56,267 bases of DNA from Bacteroidota bacterium (GCA_016866335.1 VGMT01000015.1:1-56267); one strand, 5' to 3'. Counted from the first letter of the stretch, positions 8,655-20,203 are shown. Numbers and translations: made by a program. Notes: generated by a model from the sequence alone, not told the origin.

Positions 8655-8662
8655 TACATTTG
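8655..8662 (+). promoter_or_regulatory. -7 box (TACATTTG) of the unknown gene at 8666
   Basis: Exact TAnnTTTG match ending only three bases before the ATG at 8666. A transcript starting about 7 nt after the box would have almost no leader. The 45-bp palindrome lies 16 bp upstream. Confidence 0.6.
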
Positions 8663-8665
8663 GGT

Positions 8666-9115
8666 ATGGGAAACATTGCAATCGCTCTTGGAGCAGAAAT
8701 CCGCTGGCTTGGGATGGAAATTTCATCTATCGAGTCAAACTTGCCCCCGCATTTGGTGGAAGAACTTATGATTGTTCAAGGGAATCTTCTGAAAGCTCGA
8801 TCGGGCATAGAGGTAGAGGTTGGGCTGTGGTACCTTTGGCTGGCACTGGAAGAAATTTTGGACCAACGTCATGAAATTCATCCTGCCTACAAACCTGAAT
8901 TGTTGGCTCGGGTAACCACGATTCAATCTATGGCCTTTAGGCTTAGCCAACGCTATAGTTTTGTTGGAGGAAAGCATGTTAAAGAAGAGTTGCCTAAACG
9001 CCCCCGAATCAAAACAATTAGAACTGGTGCTTTGCCCTCCATGCCTGCAGTTGTTGCAATGCATGAACCGGAGAAACGCTACCTTCCTGAAGTAAAATCA
9101 GTCCGCGGGAAATAG
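8666..9115 (+). CDS. Hypothetical protein behind a palindromic operator
   Basis: Encodes 149 aa, which I do not recognise. The ATG at 8666 follows the TACATTTG box; a TTG at 8651 would lie inside the promoter. The first 110 residues look mainly helical (for example WLGMEISSIESNLPPHLVEE and WYLWLALEEILDQRHEI). The tail is basic (KEELPKRPRIKTIRTG) and could be flexible or bind nucleic acid. There is no signal peptide or membrane segment. It converges with the gene at 9018-9509 and overlaps its 3' end by 98 bp. The elaborate palindrome in front argues for tight regulation. It could belong to a stress or DNA-damage response, but nothing in the protein shows this. Confidence 0.55.
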   Translation: MGNIAIALGAEIRWLGMEISSIESNLPPHLVEELMIVQGNLLKARSGIEVEVGLWYLWLALEEILDQRHEIHPAYKPELLARVTTIQSMAFRLSQRYSFVGGKHVKEELPKRPRIKTIRTGALPSMPAVVAMHEPEKRYLPEVKSVRGK

Positions 9116-9509
9116 TGCCGGTATTTGATACTTGGCACGTAAAGGCATCGGGATAACGCTTGCCCAAATACTGCAGAATATACCTAGGAATGGACGAGCC
9201 AAGAAAAAGCAGTTCATTGGGATTTTTTACATGCTGTAATGCCAACTTGAATTCAGTTGGAACTTGACGAAGCAGGCGTTGCCAAAGCCGAATACGAACG
9301 TAAATGGTTCTGGGCGAAGACGGCAAACCTGAATTTAGGTTTGACTTAGAAAGAAACCTAAGCGAAAACAGTTCAGGTAGGGATTCCGCACGAACAACGA
9401 ACTGAAGTTCCTGCTCGCTTGGGACATAGGCCGTTTTCAAGGCATCGGATTTTTGGCTTTGAACAACAAGAATCTGGATTTCCTGTGGCTGGTTAAAAGA
9501 CCGATGCAT
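9018..9509 (-). CDS. Hypothetical protein downstream of ligA
   Basis: Encodes 163 aa, not recognised. The ATG at 9509 lies nine bases after the ligA stop, so it reads as the last gene of the DUF481-prmC-ligA unit. The composition looks like a soluble mixed alpha/beta protein (for example IQILVVQSQKSDALKTAYV and TIYVRIRLWQRLLRQVPTEF) with no signal peptide. The last 98 bases overlap the convergent gene at 8666-9115 on the other strand, so one of the two may be shorter or wrong. It is listed because its length and position after ligA support it. Confidence 0.5.
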   Translation of the reverse strand: MHRSFNQPQEIQILVVQSQKSDALKTAYVPSEQELQFVVRAESLPELFSLRFLSKSNLNSGLPSSPRTIYVRIRLWQRLLRQVPTEFKLALQHVKNPNELLFLGSSIPRYILQYLGKRYPDAFTCQVSNTGTISRGLILLQEGSVSPVHALQQLQAWRAKHQF

Positions 9510-9518
9510 GGCAGAAAT

Positions 9519-12364
<2,846 letters not shown>

Positions 12365-12382
12365 TCAATCGATAATTTCAGG

Positions 12383-13150
12383 TTAAAAATTGCTCATAGA
12401 AACTCCAAAAGTCCAAAGGAAATCAAGATTTCTTCGGGTACTTATTACAATGTTTTCGTAGGTAATTTGAGTACCGGTGCGGAACGAGAAAACAGTAAAG
12501 ATAGGCACGGTAATACTCAAATTGCTATCGAAGCGAAAGTTAGAGGTATTAATCAAGGATTGCTGAAACTTTGCGGCATGAACCACAGCCACATCGTTTT
12601 TAAAAAACTTATGGTTCCCCGTCCAGCCAACCACCATACCCACCGTTTGCAAATCGAGCCGCTTGAGGTTTTCAACCACAATCGAATCGTTAAATAGGGT
12701 AAATTCATAGGACAAATTGACAAAGGGTTCAAGCTTATTTTTTTCTTTATTAAACACCCTAAAGCTAACTCCGGCCCCACTTAAGGCCCTTGCTTGAAAT
12801 GCCCTAAGCAAAGAAGATTCAAAGCCACCATTGACAAACCCTGAAACCCGCTTTTGGGGAAACAAAGACAATGAAGTATTTGCCGTAAATTCATTGGCGT
12901 TGGTAATCGTATCAATGATTCCGTACCTGTATTGCACCACATTTTTCAAGGCAAAGACTCTTTTTTCAAAATTCAATTTGCCTTGATTAACGGTGTTGAT
13001 GGACGATAAATTACCTGCTGAAACCGAAAAATCACTCGACAACAAGTACTTGATCCGTAAGCTGTCATTTGCAGCTGCCGAATCGGCCGAATTCGCGAAA
13101 AGCAGGATTCCATGAAAAAGAAATGCAAACAAAAAGGTAAACCGTGACAT
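12383..13150 (-). CDS. DUF481-like outer-membrane protein
   Basis: Encodes 255 aa from the ATG at 13150, which opens a signal peptide (MSRFTFLFAFLFHGILLFAN); a longer reading frame to 13201 would run through the promoter box. After cleavage the protein is made of alternating beta strands (for example SGFVNGGFESSLLRAFQA and VNLSYEFTLF) and ends in Phe, as outer-membrane barrels often do. It resembles YdiY/DUF481 proteins, whose function is unknown. It is the first gene of a unit with prmC and ligA. Confidence 0.65.
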   Translation of the reverse strand: MSRFTFLFAFLFHGILLFANSADSAAANDSLRIKYLLSSDFSVSAGNLSSINTVNQGKLNFEKRVFALKNVVQYRYGIIDTITNANEFTANTSLSLFPQKRVSGFVNGGFESSLLRAFQARALSGAGVSFRVFNKEKNKLEPFVNLSYEFTLFNDSIVVENLKRLDLQTVGMVVGWTGNHKFFKNDVAVVHAAKFQQSLINTSNFRFDSNLSITVPIFTVFSFRTGTQITYENIVISTRRNLDFLWTFGVSMSNF

Positions 13151-13169
13151 ACTATAATGAAATATTGCG

Positions 13170-13177
13170 CAAATATA
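13170..13177 (-). promoter_or_regulatory. -7 box (TATATTTG) of the DUF481-prmC-ligA unit
   Basis: Exact TAnnTTTG match on the minus strand, 19 bases before the ATG at 13150. It lies back to back with the ribD box at 13214-13221. Confidence 0.6.
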
Positions 13178-13213
13178 CTCCAATGGAATCCGCCACAGCA
13201 CGCTAAAGAAGTT

Positions 13214-13221
13214 TACTTTTG
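13214..13221 (+). promoter_or_regulatory. -7 box (TACTTTTG) of ribD
   Basis: Exact consensus ending three bases before the ribD ATG at 13225. This predicts a leaderless or near-leaderless mRNA and decides the start against the TTG at 13219, which lies inside the box. Confidence 0.6.
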
Positions 13222-13224
13222 AAC

Positions 13225-14241
13225 ATGGAATTCACCGGACGTGGTTGGTCGGCCAAGGACATCTTGCACATGAAACGGTGCTTAAACCTTGCCGAAAAAG
13301 GAAAATACCAGGTTGGCGATAATCCTATGGTGGGCTCGGTTTGGCTGAAGGGCGATGAAATCATTTCGGAAGGTTTCCATAAAAAATTTGGTGCTGACCA
13401 TGCCGAGGTTGATGCTTGGAAAAAAGCAGGTCAGCCCAGCACATTTAATGAAGGCACCATTTATGTTTCCCTTGAACCATGCAACCACCATGGCAAAACA
13501 CCCCCTTGCTCCGACCTTTTGATTCGATTGCGGCCAAAACGCATTGTCATTGGCTCAACCGACCCCGACATTCGCGTTGCAGGCAAGGGCATAAAGCGGC
13601 TTTCTGATTCTGGCATAGAGGTTTTGTCGGGATGTTTAGACAGGGAAAACCGATGGTTAAACCGGCATTATTTTACCCAACGGGAATGCCACCGACCTTT
13701 TGTAACGCTTAAATGGGCCGAAACCCTTGAGGGAAAAGTAGGACAAAGCCAAGCCAAGCCCCAATCTCGTTTGATCATTTCAGGGCAGGCAGCCTTGGTG
13801 TATGGACATCGGTTGCGGGCCGAACACCAGGCTATTTTGGTGGGTGGGGGAACCATTTTGGCCGACAACCCCAAACTAAACCTCAGGAATTTTACAGGGA
13901 ATTCGCCCAAGGTTTTGGTTTGGTGGAAAAGACCTTCACCAGAGCAAACCTTCTTATTCCAGACAAATCTGGAATTTAAAGAAATCGTTCATGCTTCTTT
14001 AAAGGACGCTTGGCCTGAAATCATTGAATATGCGGGGAACTCCCTATTGGTGGAAGGAGGCCCAAAAACCCAAACCCAGTTTATTGAAATGGGATTGTGG
14101 GACGAAATACACCGCATAGTAAGCCAGAACCCCCAGCACCCTGGCGACATTGCAGCCCCCACGCTTCCAGATAACGCCCAACTCGTTGATTCAATTCCCA
14201 TCGGAAGCGATATCGTTTACATTTACCATCCAAAAAAATAA
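13225..14241 (+). CDS. ribD: Riboflavin biosynthesis deaminase/reductase RibD
   Basis: Encodes 338 aa and catalyses two steps of riboflavin synthesis: deamination of the pyrimidine intermediate and reduction of its ribosyl side chain. The zinc deaminase domain has HAE at 59-61, Cys86 in LEPCNHHGKT and Cys95 in PPC. The C-terminal reductase domain starts near FVTLKWAETLEGKV. No FMN riboswitch precedes it, since the promoter abuts the ATG. The EamA transporter follows after five bases. Confidence 0.95.
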   Translation: MEFTGRGWSAKDILHMKRCLNLAEKGKYQVGDNPMVGSVWLKGDEIISEGFHKKFGADHAEVDAWKKAGQPSTFNEGTIYVSLEPCNHHGKTPPCSDLLIRLRPKRIVIGSTDPDIRVAGKGIKRLSDSGIEVLSGCLDRENRWLNRHYFTQRECHRPFVTLKWAETLEGKVGQSQAKPQSRLIISGQAALVYGHRLRAEHQAILVGGGTILADNPKLNLRNFTGNSPKVLVWWKRPSPEQTFLFQTNLEFKEIVHASLKDAWPEIIEYAGNSLLVEGGPKTQTQFIEMGLWDEIHRIVSQNPQHPGDIAAPTLPDNAQLVDSIPIGSDIVYIYHPKK

Positions 14242-14246
14242 AATTC

Positions 14247-15083
14247 ATGACCTGGCTTTTAGGCAGTATCGCTTGTTATTCTCTAATTTTCATCCTATTT
14301 CGCATAGCCGGGCAAAGAGGACTTGCCATGGCTCCTGTACTTTTTGTCAATTATGTAGTGTCTTTTGCGTTCAGCTTGCTAATAACCAAAGATTGGCCCC
14401 AAGCCGAATGGTGGATGCTTAGTTCGGCCTTGCTGGGTTTCTTATTTATGGTGGTTTTTCAGGTGATTGCCCATTCAACCAATACGGCAGGAGTAGGCTC
14501 GACCGCCACGGCCTCTAAGCTCAGTATGGTTTGGCCCATTTTAGCTTTTAGTTTTTTGTTTGGGGAATGGCCAAAACCTCTTCAATGGGTTGGTATTGGA
14601 TTGGTATTAGCCTCGGTGCTGCTTCCCTTTTTTAGCACCCGGCAAACCTCGAAATCTTGGATTTTACCCTTAACCGTTTTCCTTTCTACCGGTTTGGTTG
14701 ACACCTTAATTGCCCTGCACGGACGCCCACAATGGGTTTTGCCCGAACACAAAGAGGCTCTATTCACCTTTATTTTCGGATTTGCTTCGGCAACCGCTTT
14801 ATTTCAATCCCGCAAAGAAATAAAGGAACTGAATAAACCGTCTATTTGGGGATTGGGCTTGGTTTTAGGCCTTATTAATTATGGCTCGCTCTTCTTTTTA
14901 TTAAGCACCTTGCAATCTAAATTTCTGTCGGGCTCTACCTTTTTTCCTGTTAATAATATGGGGGTAATTGCCCTAACCTCTTTGGCAGGGGTTATGTTGT
15001 TTCATGAACGGCCGAAGCCAAGCGAATGGATGGCTTTGATTCTAGGTTTATTGGGTTTATTTTGCATCCTGTGGTTTTCGTAA
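14247..15083 (+). CDS. EamA/DMT-superfamily transporter
   Basis: Encodes 278 aa with about ten hydrophobic segments in two homologous halves, as in EamA permeases of the drug/metabolite transporter superfamily. It would sit in the inner membrane. The segments TASKLSMVWPILAFSFLFGE and GVIALTSLAGVMLFHERPKP occupy matching positions in the two halves. The substrate is not predictable. It lies five bases after ribD, so export or import of a flavin-related compound is possible, but this is only guilt by position. Confidence 0.8.
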   Translation: MTWLLGSIACYSLIFILFRIAGQRGLAMAPVLFVNYVVSFAFSLLITKDWPQAEWWMLSSALLGFLFMVVFQVIAHSTNTAGVGSTATASKLSMVWPILAFSFLFGEWPKPLQWVGIGLVLASVLLPFFSTRQTSKSWILPLTVFLSTGLVDTLIALHGRPQWVLPEHKEALFTFIFGFASATALFQSRKEIKELNKPSIWGLGLVLGLINYGSLFFLLSTLQSKFLSGSTFFPVNNMGVIALTSLAGVMLFHERPKPSEWMALILGLLGLFCILWFS

Positions 15084-15211
15084 CGCAGATGAAAAATGGA
15101 AATGCAGCTACCTACAATTGAACGCACAACGCTACAAAACGCCTTATTAAAATCGTTGACACGCTCCATTCCGCTACTTGTGGGCTCTTAGCGTTTTAAA
15201 CAAAGCTAAAA

Positions 15212-16423
15212 TCAACCTTCCAACCCCGTCAATTCAAACACTGAAATTTCGGGGCGGATTCCCACCCGCCCGCTGTACCCAATGCAGCCTGTTCCGCGGT
15301 TAACGTACAGGTATTGGCCGTTGTTCGAGTACAATCCCGCCCACTGCTTGTAAACGTATTGAGAGGGGCTCCACTTAAAACCCGGTATTTCCACCCCAAA
15401 CTGAAATCCATGGGTATGCCCCGACAAGGTTAACCCTACCCGTTTGGTTTCCAAAATTTCTGCCTCCCAATGAGAGGGGTCGTGCGACATCAACACCACA
15501 CAGGCCTCTTCGGGAATGCCATTCAGGGTTTTCGCCAAATCGCCATACCGCTTAAAATTCAAATGCGCGCCCCAGTTTTCGCCCCCTGCCAGGTAAAAAG
15601 ATTGCCCTTCGGATTCCGCAATTTTAACATTAGAATTCAACAGTAGATTCCAGCCCATTTTTGCATGCGCATCGTACATGGCCTGCAAATTTGCCTGTTT
15701 TGACTCCGCATCGTCCCAGCGATAATAATCCCCATAATCGTGGTTTCCCAGCACCGAATAAACGCCCAAAGGCGCAGACAATTGTCCAAGTATTGAAATA
15801 AAAGGCAATACCTCATCGCTGGTATTGTTCACCAGGTCGCCGGTAAATAAAATCAGGTCTGCCTGTTCGGCCATCACCGCATCTACCATTTTCTGCATGG
15901 TACTGCGCTGCAAAATAGAGCCTGTATGGATATCTGAAATTTGAACCACCTTCAACACTCCCAGCTTTTTTGGAAAACCGGGTAGGCGCAAACGCTGCCG
16001 AACCACTTGAAAATCTGAGGCCGTACGCACCAATCCGTACAGAAAAGTAAAAAACGGTAAGGCTGCTGCCACAGCAAAGGTTTGGCGCAGAAATTCCCTA
16101 CGGCTATGAACGAGGCCCTGCACATCGGCTGCGGGTGTAGAAACCAAATAAAACAAGTTGATACTGCCAACCAGAATGAAGGCAACAATTTTTGAAACCA
16201 AAACAACGAACAAAAGGTTGGCGGCCCAGAGAGAAACGACGCTGGGCAGCACCGATCGAAGCAGGGTCATACCCAGCAACAAAACAGGCAGCCCAAACCA
16301 CAGCAGCGCAAACAACCATCGAAAAGAAGGGCTAGGCCAATGCCGTAAAAGACGGAACAAATACAGCTCTGAAAATATCCAAAAGGCCAAAAATACCATG
16401 GCCAAAATCCACCGTGGATTCAT
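15212..16423 (-). CDS. Membrane-anchored metallophosphoesterase
   Basis: Encodes 403 aa. The first 150 or so residues hold four hydrophobic segments. The calcineurin-like phosphoesterase domain follows with its metal motifs in order: DIHTG, GDLVNN, GNHDYGD, MSHDP and GHTHGFQF. The YkuE/YaeI type of this family acts on lipid-linked or cyclic phosphates at the membrane; the substrate here is unknown. It starts six bases after the small membrane protein at 16430-16624 and probably shares its promoter. Confidence 0.85.
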   Translation of the reverse strand: MNPRWILAMVFLAFWIFSELYLFRLLRHWPSPSFRWLFALLWFGLPVLLLGMTLLRSVLPSVVSLWAANLLFVVLVSKIVAFILVGSINLFYLVSTPAADVQGLVHSRREFLRQTFAVAAALPFFTFLYGLVRTASDFQVVRQRLRLPGFPKKLGVLKVVQISDIHTGSILQRSTMQKMVDAVMAEQADLILFTGDLVNNTSDEVLPFISILGQLSAPLGVYSVLGNHDYGDYYRWDDAESKQANLQAMYDAHAKMGWNLLLNSNVKIAESEGQSFYLAGGENWGAHLNFKRYGDLAKTLNGIPEEACVVLMSHDPSHWEAEILETKRVGLTLSGHTHGFQFGVEIPGFKWSPSQYVYKQWAGLYSNNGQYLYVNRGTGCIGYSGRVGIRPEISVFELTGLEG

Positions 16424-16429
16424 AAAATG

Positions 16430-16624
16430 TTAGGAATGAATGGAAAAGTGCTTAATAATGAGCAGCAGGGCAACACCAAGAATCAAAAACACGGCAAGCC
16501 CAGTTAATTGCTTGTATTGCGAACGAATATCTTTCAAATCTTTCCAGTACAGCCAGCCGGTAAAGCCTAGAAAAACGACGGCAAAAATCGCCGCAAAGTA
16601 AACATGTCCGATGCCAATGCTCAT
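16430..16624 (-). CDS. Small two-helix membrane protein
   Basis: Encodes 64 aa with two transmembrane segments (about 9-25 and 44-60) separated by a charged loop (YWKDLKDIRSQYKQ). The ATG at 16624 lies five bases after a promoter-like box. No family recognised. It is coupled to the metallophosphoesterase, six bases upstream of it, and might stabilise that enzyme in the membrane. Confidence 0.65.
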   Translation of the reverse strand: MSIGIGHVYFAAIFAVVFLGFTGWLYWKDLKDIRSQYKQLTGLAVFLILGVALLLIIKHFSIHS

Positions 16625-16629
16625 GGGCA

Positions 16630-16637
16630 CGAAGATA
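16630..16637 (-). promoter_or_regulatory. Near-consensus -7 box (TATCTTCG)
   Basis: Seven of eight positions of TAnnTTTG on the minus strand, ending five bases before the ATG at 16624. Confidence 0.4.
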
Positions 16638-16690
16638 CGCCAATGAAGGAATTTTTAGTGCGAAAAAAAAAGTTTAGTTGAGTTGTTTTT

Positions 16691-16833
16691 AGGGCGGCTA
16701 TTCCGGCTATCGCGGGTAGTACGCAGGGCAAGGGGCAGCTGCAGTTTGTTGGCAGTAGCTCCTAAAGTCGCTCTGCCATCAAACGCAGCTTGGCCCTTAC
16801 CCTTTGCGCGCTACCCTGCTTTATCCGGGCCGC
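16691..16833 (-). repeat. GC-rich structured intergenic repeat, copy C
   Basis: Same element in reverse orientation. Read on the minus strand, GCGGC at one end pairs with GCCGC at the other, GGTAG pairs with CTACC, and the apex is GGCAG/CTGCC around AGCGACTTTAGGAGCTA. It lies between two divergent promoters in a gap with no protein gene. Confidence 0.75.
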
Positions 16834-16895
16834 AAAGGCCTTGTTAATTAAACCCCGTTAAGACAATAAAGCCACCTACGGTTCATTCTTTTTAT

Positions 16896-16903
16896 TAGAT
16901 TTG
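16896..16903 (+). promoter_or_regulatory. -7 box (TAGATTTG)
   Basis: Exact TAnnTTTG match, 18 bases before the ATG at 16922. It would drive the unit with rsmD and coaD. Confidence 0.55.
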
Positions 16904-16921
16904 CCAAGCAAAAAAACGACC

Positions 16922-17716
16922 ATGAAAAATATTTCATACTGGATTTCAAAGCTTCTTCTTCCGGGATTGTTTACTCTGGCAGGCTTAATTATGTTGTTAA
17001 CCGGCATTAATCCAAGCAAACCACAATCCGTATGGTATGTGCTTTCAGGCTTTTTCATGGTTTCGTGTTCTATGGTTTGGGCATTGCTGGTTACCGGAAA
17101 ATTAACCATGGCTTGGGTAAGAAAATACGCTGCACTTATTTTTATTCCCGGTTTGGTGGTGATGGGGGGAATAATTCTTAGCATACGCAAAAGCATTCGA
17201 TTTGAAGAAATCAAGATTGAACGCGAAAACATAGTTAAAAACAAATTAATGAAAATTCGAGAGGCTCAGTTGGCCTACAAAGAAGTTAAAGGAGAATTTG
17301 CCGACAATTTCAAAGACCTTATCGAATTTTTGAAGAACGGAAAAACATTGGTCGTTAAGGTTGAGGGAAATGTTGATGACACCTTAGCGGTTGCTCAAGG
17401 AAGGGTAAAAATTGACAGCCTTTGGGTTCCTGTGCTTGGTTTAAAATACATTGAAACCTTTCCTATTGACTCCCTTCGGTATGTACCTTTCGCAATGGAT
17501 CCTTCAACCAAGAAACCTACAGGAGAAGAGTTTTTGATTGAAGCGGGTAAAATTGAAACTCCAGAAGGGCTTCAGGTACCTGTTTTTGCTGCATCAACCA
17601 ATTATGGAATTTTCTTGGAAGACTTGCTGTTGGAGTTTGGGAAATTCAGCATGGATTCCTTAATTCAGGTAGGTTCGATGACCGAACCAACCACCAACGG
17701 TAGCTGGCGAGATTAA
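16922..17716 (+). CDS. Conserved membrane protein of unknown function upstream of rsmD
   Basis: Encodes 264 aa from ATG 16922. Three hydrophobic segments lie in the first 95 residues (for example LLLPGLFTLAGLIMLLTG and YAALIFIPGLVVMGGIILSI). A helical stretch (KLMKIREAQLAYKEVKGEF) follows, then a soluble domain likely outside the inner membrane. Proteins like this are common in Bacteroidota but I know of no assigned function. The rsmD start lies two bases after its stop, so they are coupled. Confidence 0.75.
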   Translation: MKNISYWISKLLLPGLFTLAGLIMLLTGINPSKPQSVWYVLSGFFMVSCSMVWALLVTGKLTMAWVRKYAALIFIPGLVVMGGIILSIRKSIRFEEIKIERENIVKNKLMKIREAQLAYKEVKGEFADNFKDLIEFLKNGKTLVVKVEGNVDDTLAVAQGRVKIDSLWVPVLGLKYIETFPIDSLRYVPFAMDPSTKKPTGEEFLIEAGKIETPEGLQVPVFAASTNYGIFLEDLLLEFGKFSMDSLIQVGSMTEPTTNGSWRD

Positions 17717-17718
17717 CC

Positions 17719-18264
17719 TTGAGAATCATTGCCGGTGTTTTAAAAGGGCGAACCTGGGCTTTGCCAAAGGGCTTAGAAATAAGGCCTACCACCGACCGAG
17801 CGAAAGAATCGTTGTTCAATGTTTTACAGGCTCAGATGGATTGGACCAATGCCTTGTGTTTGGACGCCTTTGCTGGAACAGGATCCATTGGATTTGAAAT
17901 GCTGTCGAGGGGGGCAAAGGAGGTATATTTTCTAGATAAAAACCAAAAATCCATTCAGCATATTCAGCGGCAATTAGACACGTGGAAGTTAAACAACACG
18001 AAAGCGCTGCAAACCGATGTGTTTGAGTTTGCCTTTCGGCAAAAAATGGCATTTGACCTTATTTTTTTAGATCCCCCCTATACCTTAGACGAAGCGCTTA
18101 AGCTACCTGAGCAATTTATTTCAAACGGTCTTTTGAAAAAAGAGGGCGTATTGGTTTTAGAGCATGGCCCAAATTGGGTAACCCAAATTTCAACGATGCC
18201 CGGTTTGGAAAAAACAAAAAAATACGGCCATGTTCATTTTTCCTACTTTCGTAATGAAGAATAA
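17719..18264 (+). CDS. rsmD: 16S rRNA (guanine-966 N2) methyltransferase RsmD
   Basis: Encodes 181 aa and methylates G966 of 16S rRNA with SAM. It has the invariant N-terminus MRIIAGVLKGR, the SAM loop DAFAGTGSIGFE (49-60) and catalytic DPPY (118-121). The start is a TTG: there is no ATG in the right place, and RsmD proteins begin at exactly this MRIIAG. It lies between the membrane protein gene and coaD with two-base gaps on both sides. Confidence 0.93.
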   Translation: MRIIAGVLKGRTWALPKGLEIRPTTDRAKESLFNVLQAQMDWTNALCLDAFAGTGSIGFEMLSRGAKEVYFLDKNQKSIQHIQRQLDTWKLNNTKALQTDVFEFAFRQKMAFDLIFLDPPYTLDEALKLPEQFISNGLLKKEGVLVLEHGPNWVTQISTMPGLEKTKKYGHVHFSYFRNEE

Positions 18265-18266
18265 AA

Positions 18267-18746
18267 ATGAGCATCGATCAAAAACCCATCGGCTTTTTTC
18301 CTGGCAGTTTTGACCCGCCCACCAAAGGCCACTTTGCTATAGTACAAGCCGTAATTCCGCTTTTTTCGCGCTTGGTAATTGGAATAGGTCAAAACAGTCA
18401 AAAAACGTATTCTTGGTCGCCCAGCCTTCGCAAAGAAATGTTGGAAGAAATGTTTCAAGACATGCCGTCAATAACCGTGATGATTTACGAGGGAATGACC
18501 ATCGATGCTGCCGCTGAAGTTGGGGCTCGCTATTTGATTCGCGGCATCCGCGACGAAAAAGACAGTGCGTATGAGCGGCAGATAGCCGAGGCCAATAAGG
18601 CATTGTTGCCCAACATTGAAACCATTTTTGTCCCCTCGCCGACCGGAGCTGCCCATATAAACAGCAGTATTGTTCGTGAGATACACAAGCATGGGGGTAA
18701 TGTTCGCCCCTTTATACATGAACGCCTTTGGAGGTTTTTTGACTGA
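18267..18746 (+). CDS. coaD: Pantetheine-phosphate adenylyltransferase CoaD
   Basis: Encodes 159 aa, the normal length. It makes dephospho-CoA from 4'-phosphopantetheine and ATP. The nucleotidyltransferase signature FPGSFDPPTKGH (11-22) contains the T-x-G-H motif. RGIRDEKDSAYERQ and the C-terminal INSSIVREIHKHGGNV are also typical. The order rsmD-coaD is common in bacteria. Confidence 0.96.
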   Translation: MSIDQKPIGFFPGSFDPPTKGHFAIVQAVIPLFSRLVIGIGQNSQKTYSWSPSLRKEMLEEMFQDMPSITVMIYEGMTIDAAAEVGARYLIRGIRDEKDSAYERQIAEANKALLPNIETIFVPSPTGAAHINSSIVREIHKHGGNVRPFIHERLWRFFD

Positions 18747-18793
18747 ACCACGTTGCCATACTTTTTAACCCTGCCCATCGTTACCCATTCAAT

Positions 18794-20152
18794 ATGATGC
18801 GTTTGTTTTTCGCTTTCCTTATGCTGGGTTCAATGCAGGCTCAAGAAATTAAAATTATTGGGGAGGCTCCCTTTTTCCCATCCACCCGAATCGAACTGCT
18901 TGGAATGGAAGATTGGGTGGTTGCTGAACCCAAATTGCTTGCAGCCACCAGTACAACCTCAACGGGGCATTTTGATTTAACCGTTCCGGCGGGGCTTAGC
19001 AATCAGGTAGCCTACCGACTAAAAATTGGGCGCGACAAAACGGCTTTGCACTTGGAGGCTGGAAAAACCTACAGGCTTATTTTGCCCAGCCGCAATGCGG
19101 GTTCGGTCGGAATGACACAAGATAACGATACCACCCTTAATTGGTTCTCGATTTCAAGGTTTGAATTGGCTTACAGTGAATTTTTAAACCGCCACTATGA
19201 TGTGTTTATGAGAAGGCAACACAAGCCCGTGGTTGATAGCTTTGAATTGGCATTAGCAAAAGATACGGCCCTGTATGCGACCCCCTTTTTAAAGGCCATG
19301 ATAAAATACCGTATGGCAGATTTGCGCGTAACTACTCGACTAATGAGTGAAAAAACCGCGGTCAGAACCTATATTTTTAATTATCCGGTGCTGTACTCCC
19401 ACCCTGATTACATGGATTTCTTCAAAAACCTGTATCGGGGAATGCTTCAAAAATGGGCCACACTTCCAACCGAGGCAAAGCTTTACGAATGGTTGGTTGA
19501 AAAACCAAACTACGATTCTGCATTTCACCGCATTATGGAATTGGAAATGGTACCTGGCCGAGAAGCGGCAGAACTGCTCATTGTAACGGGTATGTTGGAT
19601 TGGCAGCGCGATAAAATTTTAGATGAGGCCAAACTCATTGCCCTTTTTCAACAGGCATGGCCCAAGCAAATAGACCCTATTCTTCAGCGTATTACACAGC
19701 AAGCCATTGATCATTTGCAAAGGTTAAAACCAGGCCAGCAGGTTCCTGACATTATTTTGAAAGACGAATTGGGCCAACGTATTGAGCCATTTGGCAAAAA
19801 AAATGGACTGCACGATTACCTAATCTTCTTTTCATTAAAAAGTCCGGAAGCGGTGGCAGAGGTAAAAGCGGCTTCAGATTTTATTGCCCGCGAAAAGCGA
19901 AAAATCAACTTGATTTCAATTTGCTTGGATTGCCAATACACCGATTTGCATAACCTGAAAAAACAATACAACCTGCAGGGTGTATTGGGTATACCAACCG
20001 AAGACCCATCCTACATTTTTAAATTAGGCGGGTTTGTTGATGCTTTTTTATTGAACGAAGATCACCGCTTCGTATTAAGCCCAGCATCAACCCCATCAAC
20101 CGGCGGTTTGCTTCAAATTCAGAAAGTAGCAGGGGTAGAGCGAAACCGCTGA
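18794..20152 (+). CDS. Secreted thioredoxin-fold protein lacking CxxC
   Basis: Encodes 452 aa with a signal peptide (MMRLFFAFLMLGSMQAQ). The N-terminal 100 or so residues form beta strands like DUF4369-type domains of Bacteroidota TlpA proteins. A helical middle follows, then a thioredoxin-like domain (from PGQQVPDIILKDELGQRI). Where TlpA has its CxxC after the first strand, this protein reads YLIFFSLKSPEAVAEV, so a redox function is unlikely. It may be a structural or binding relative. It lies 47 bases after coaD, with no clear promoter box between them. Confidence 0.6.
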   Translation: MMRLFFAFLMLGSMQAQEIKIIGEAPFFPSTRIELLGMEDWVVAEPKLLAATSTTSTGHFDLTVPAGLSNQVAYRLKIGRDKTALHLEAGKTYRLILPSRNAGSVGMTQDNDTTLNWFSISRFELAYSEFLNRHYDVFMRRQHKPVVDSFELALAKDTALYATPFLKAMIKYRMADLRVTTRLMSEKTAVRTYIFNYPVLYSHPDYMDFFKNLYRGMLQKWATLPTEAKLYEWLVEKPNYDSAFHRIMELEMVPGREAAELLIVTGMLDWQRDKILDEAKLIALFQQAWPKQIDPILQRITQQAIDHLQRLKPGQQVPDIILKDELGQRIEPFGKKNGLHDYLIFFSLKSPEAVAEVKAASDFIAREKRKINLISICLDCQYTDLHNLKKQYNLQGVLGIPTEDPSYIFKLGGFVDAFLLNEDHRFVLSPASTPSTGGLLQIQKVAGVERNR

Positions 20153-20195
20153 GTCTGTCTGCTGGTTTAAGAATATAAAATCGATTCTTATATCG

Positions 20196-20203
20196 TACCT
20201 TTA
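20196..20203 (+). promoter_or_regulatory. Near-consensus -7 box (TACCTTTA)
   Basis: Seven of eight positions of TAnnTTTG, three bases before the ATG at 20207. Confidence 0.4.

Noticed and set aside
13100-13225. FMN riboswitch in front of ribD
   Set aside because: The promoter box ends three bases before the ATG, leaving no leader, and no riboswitch motif is visible.
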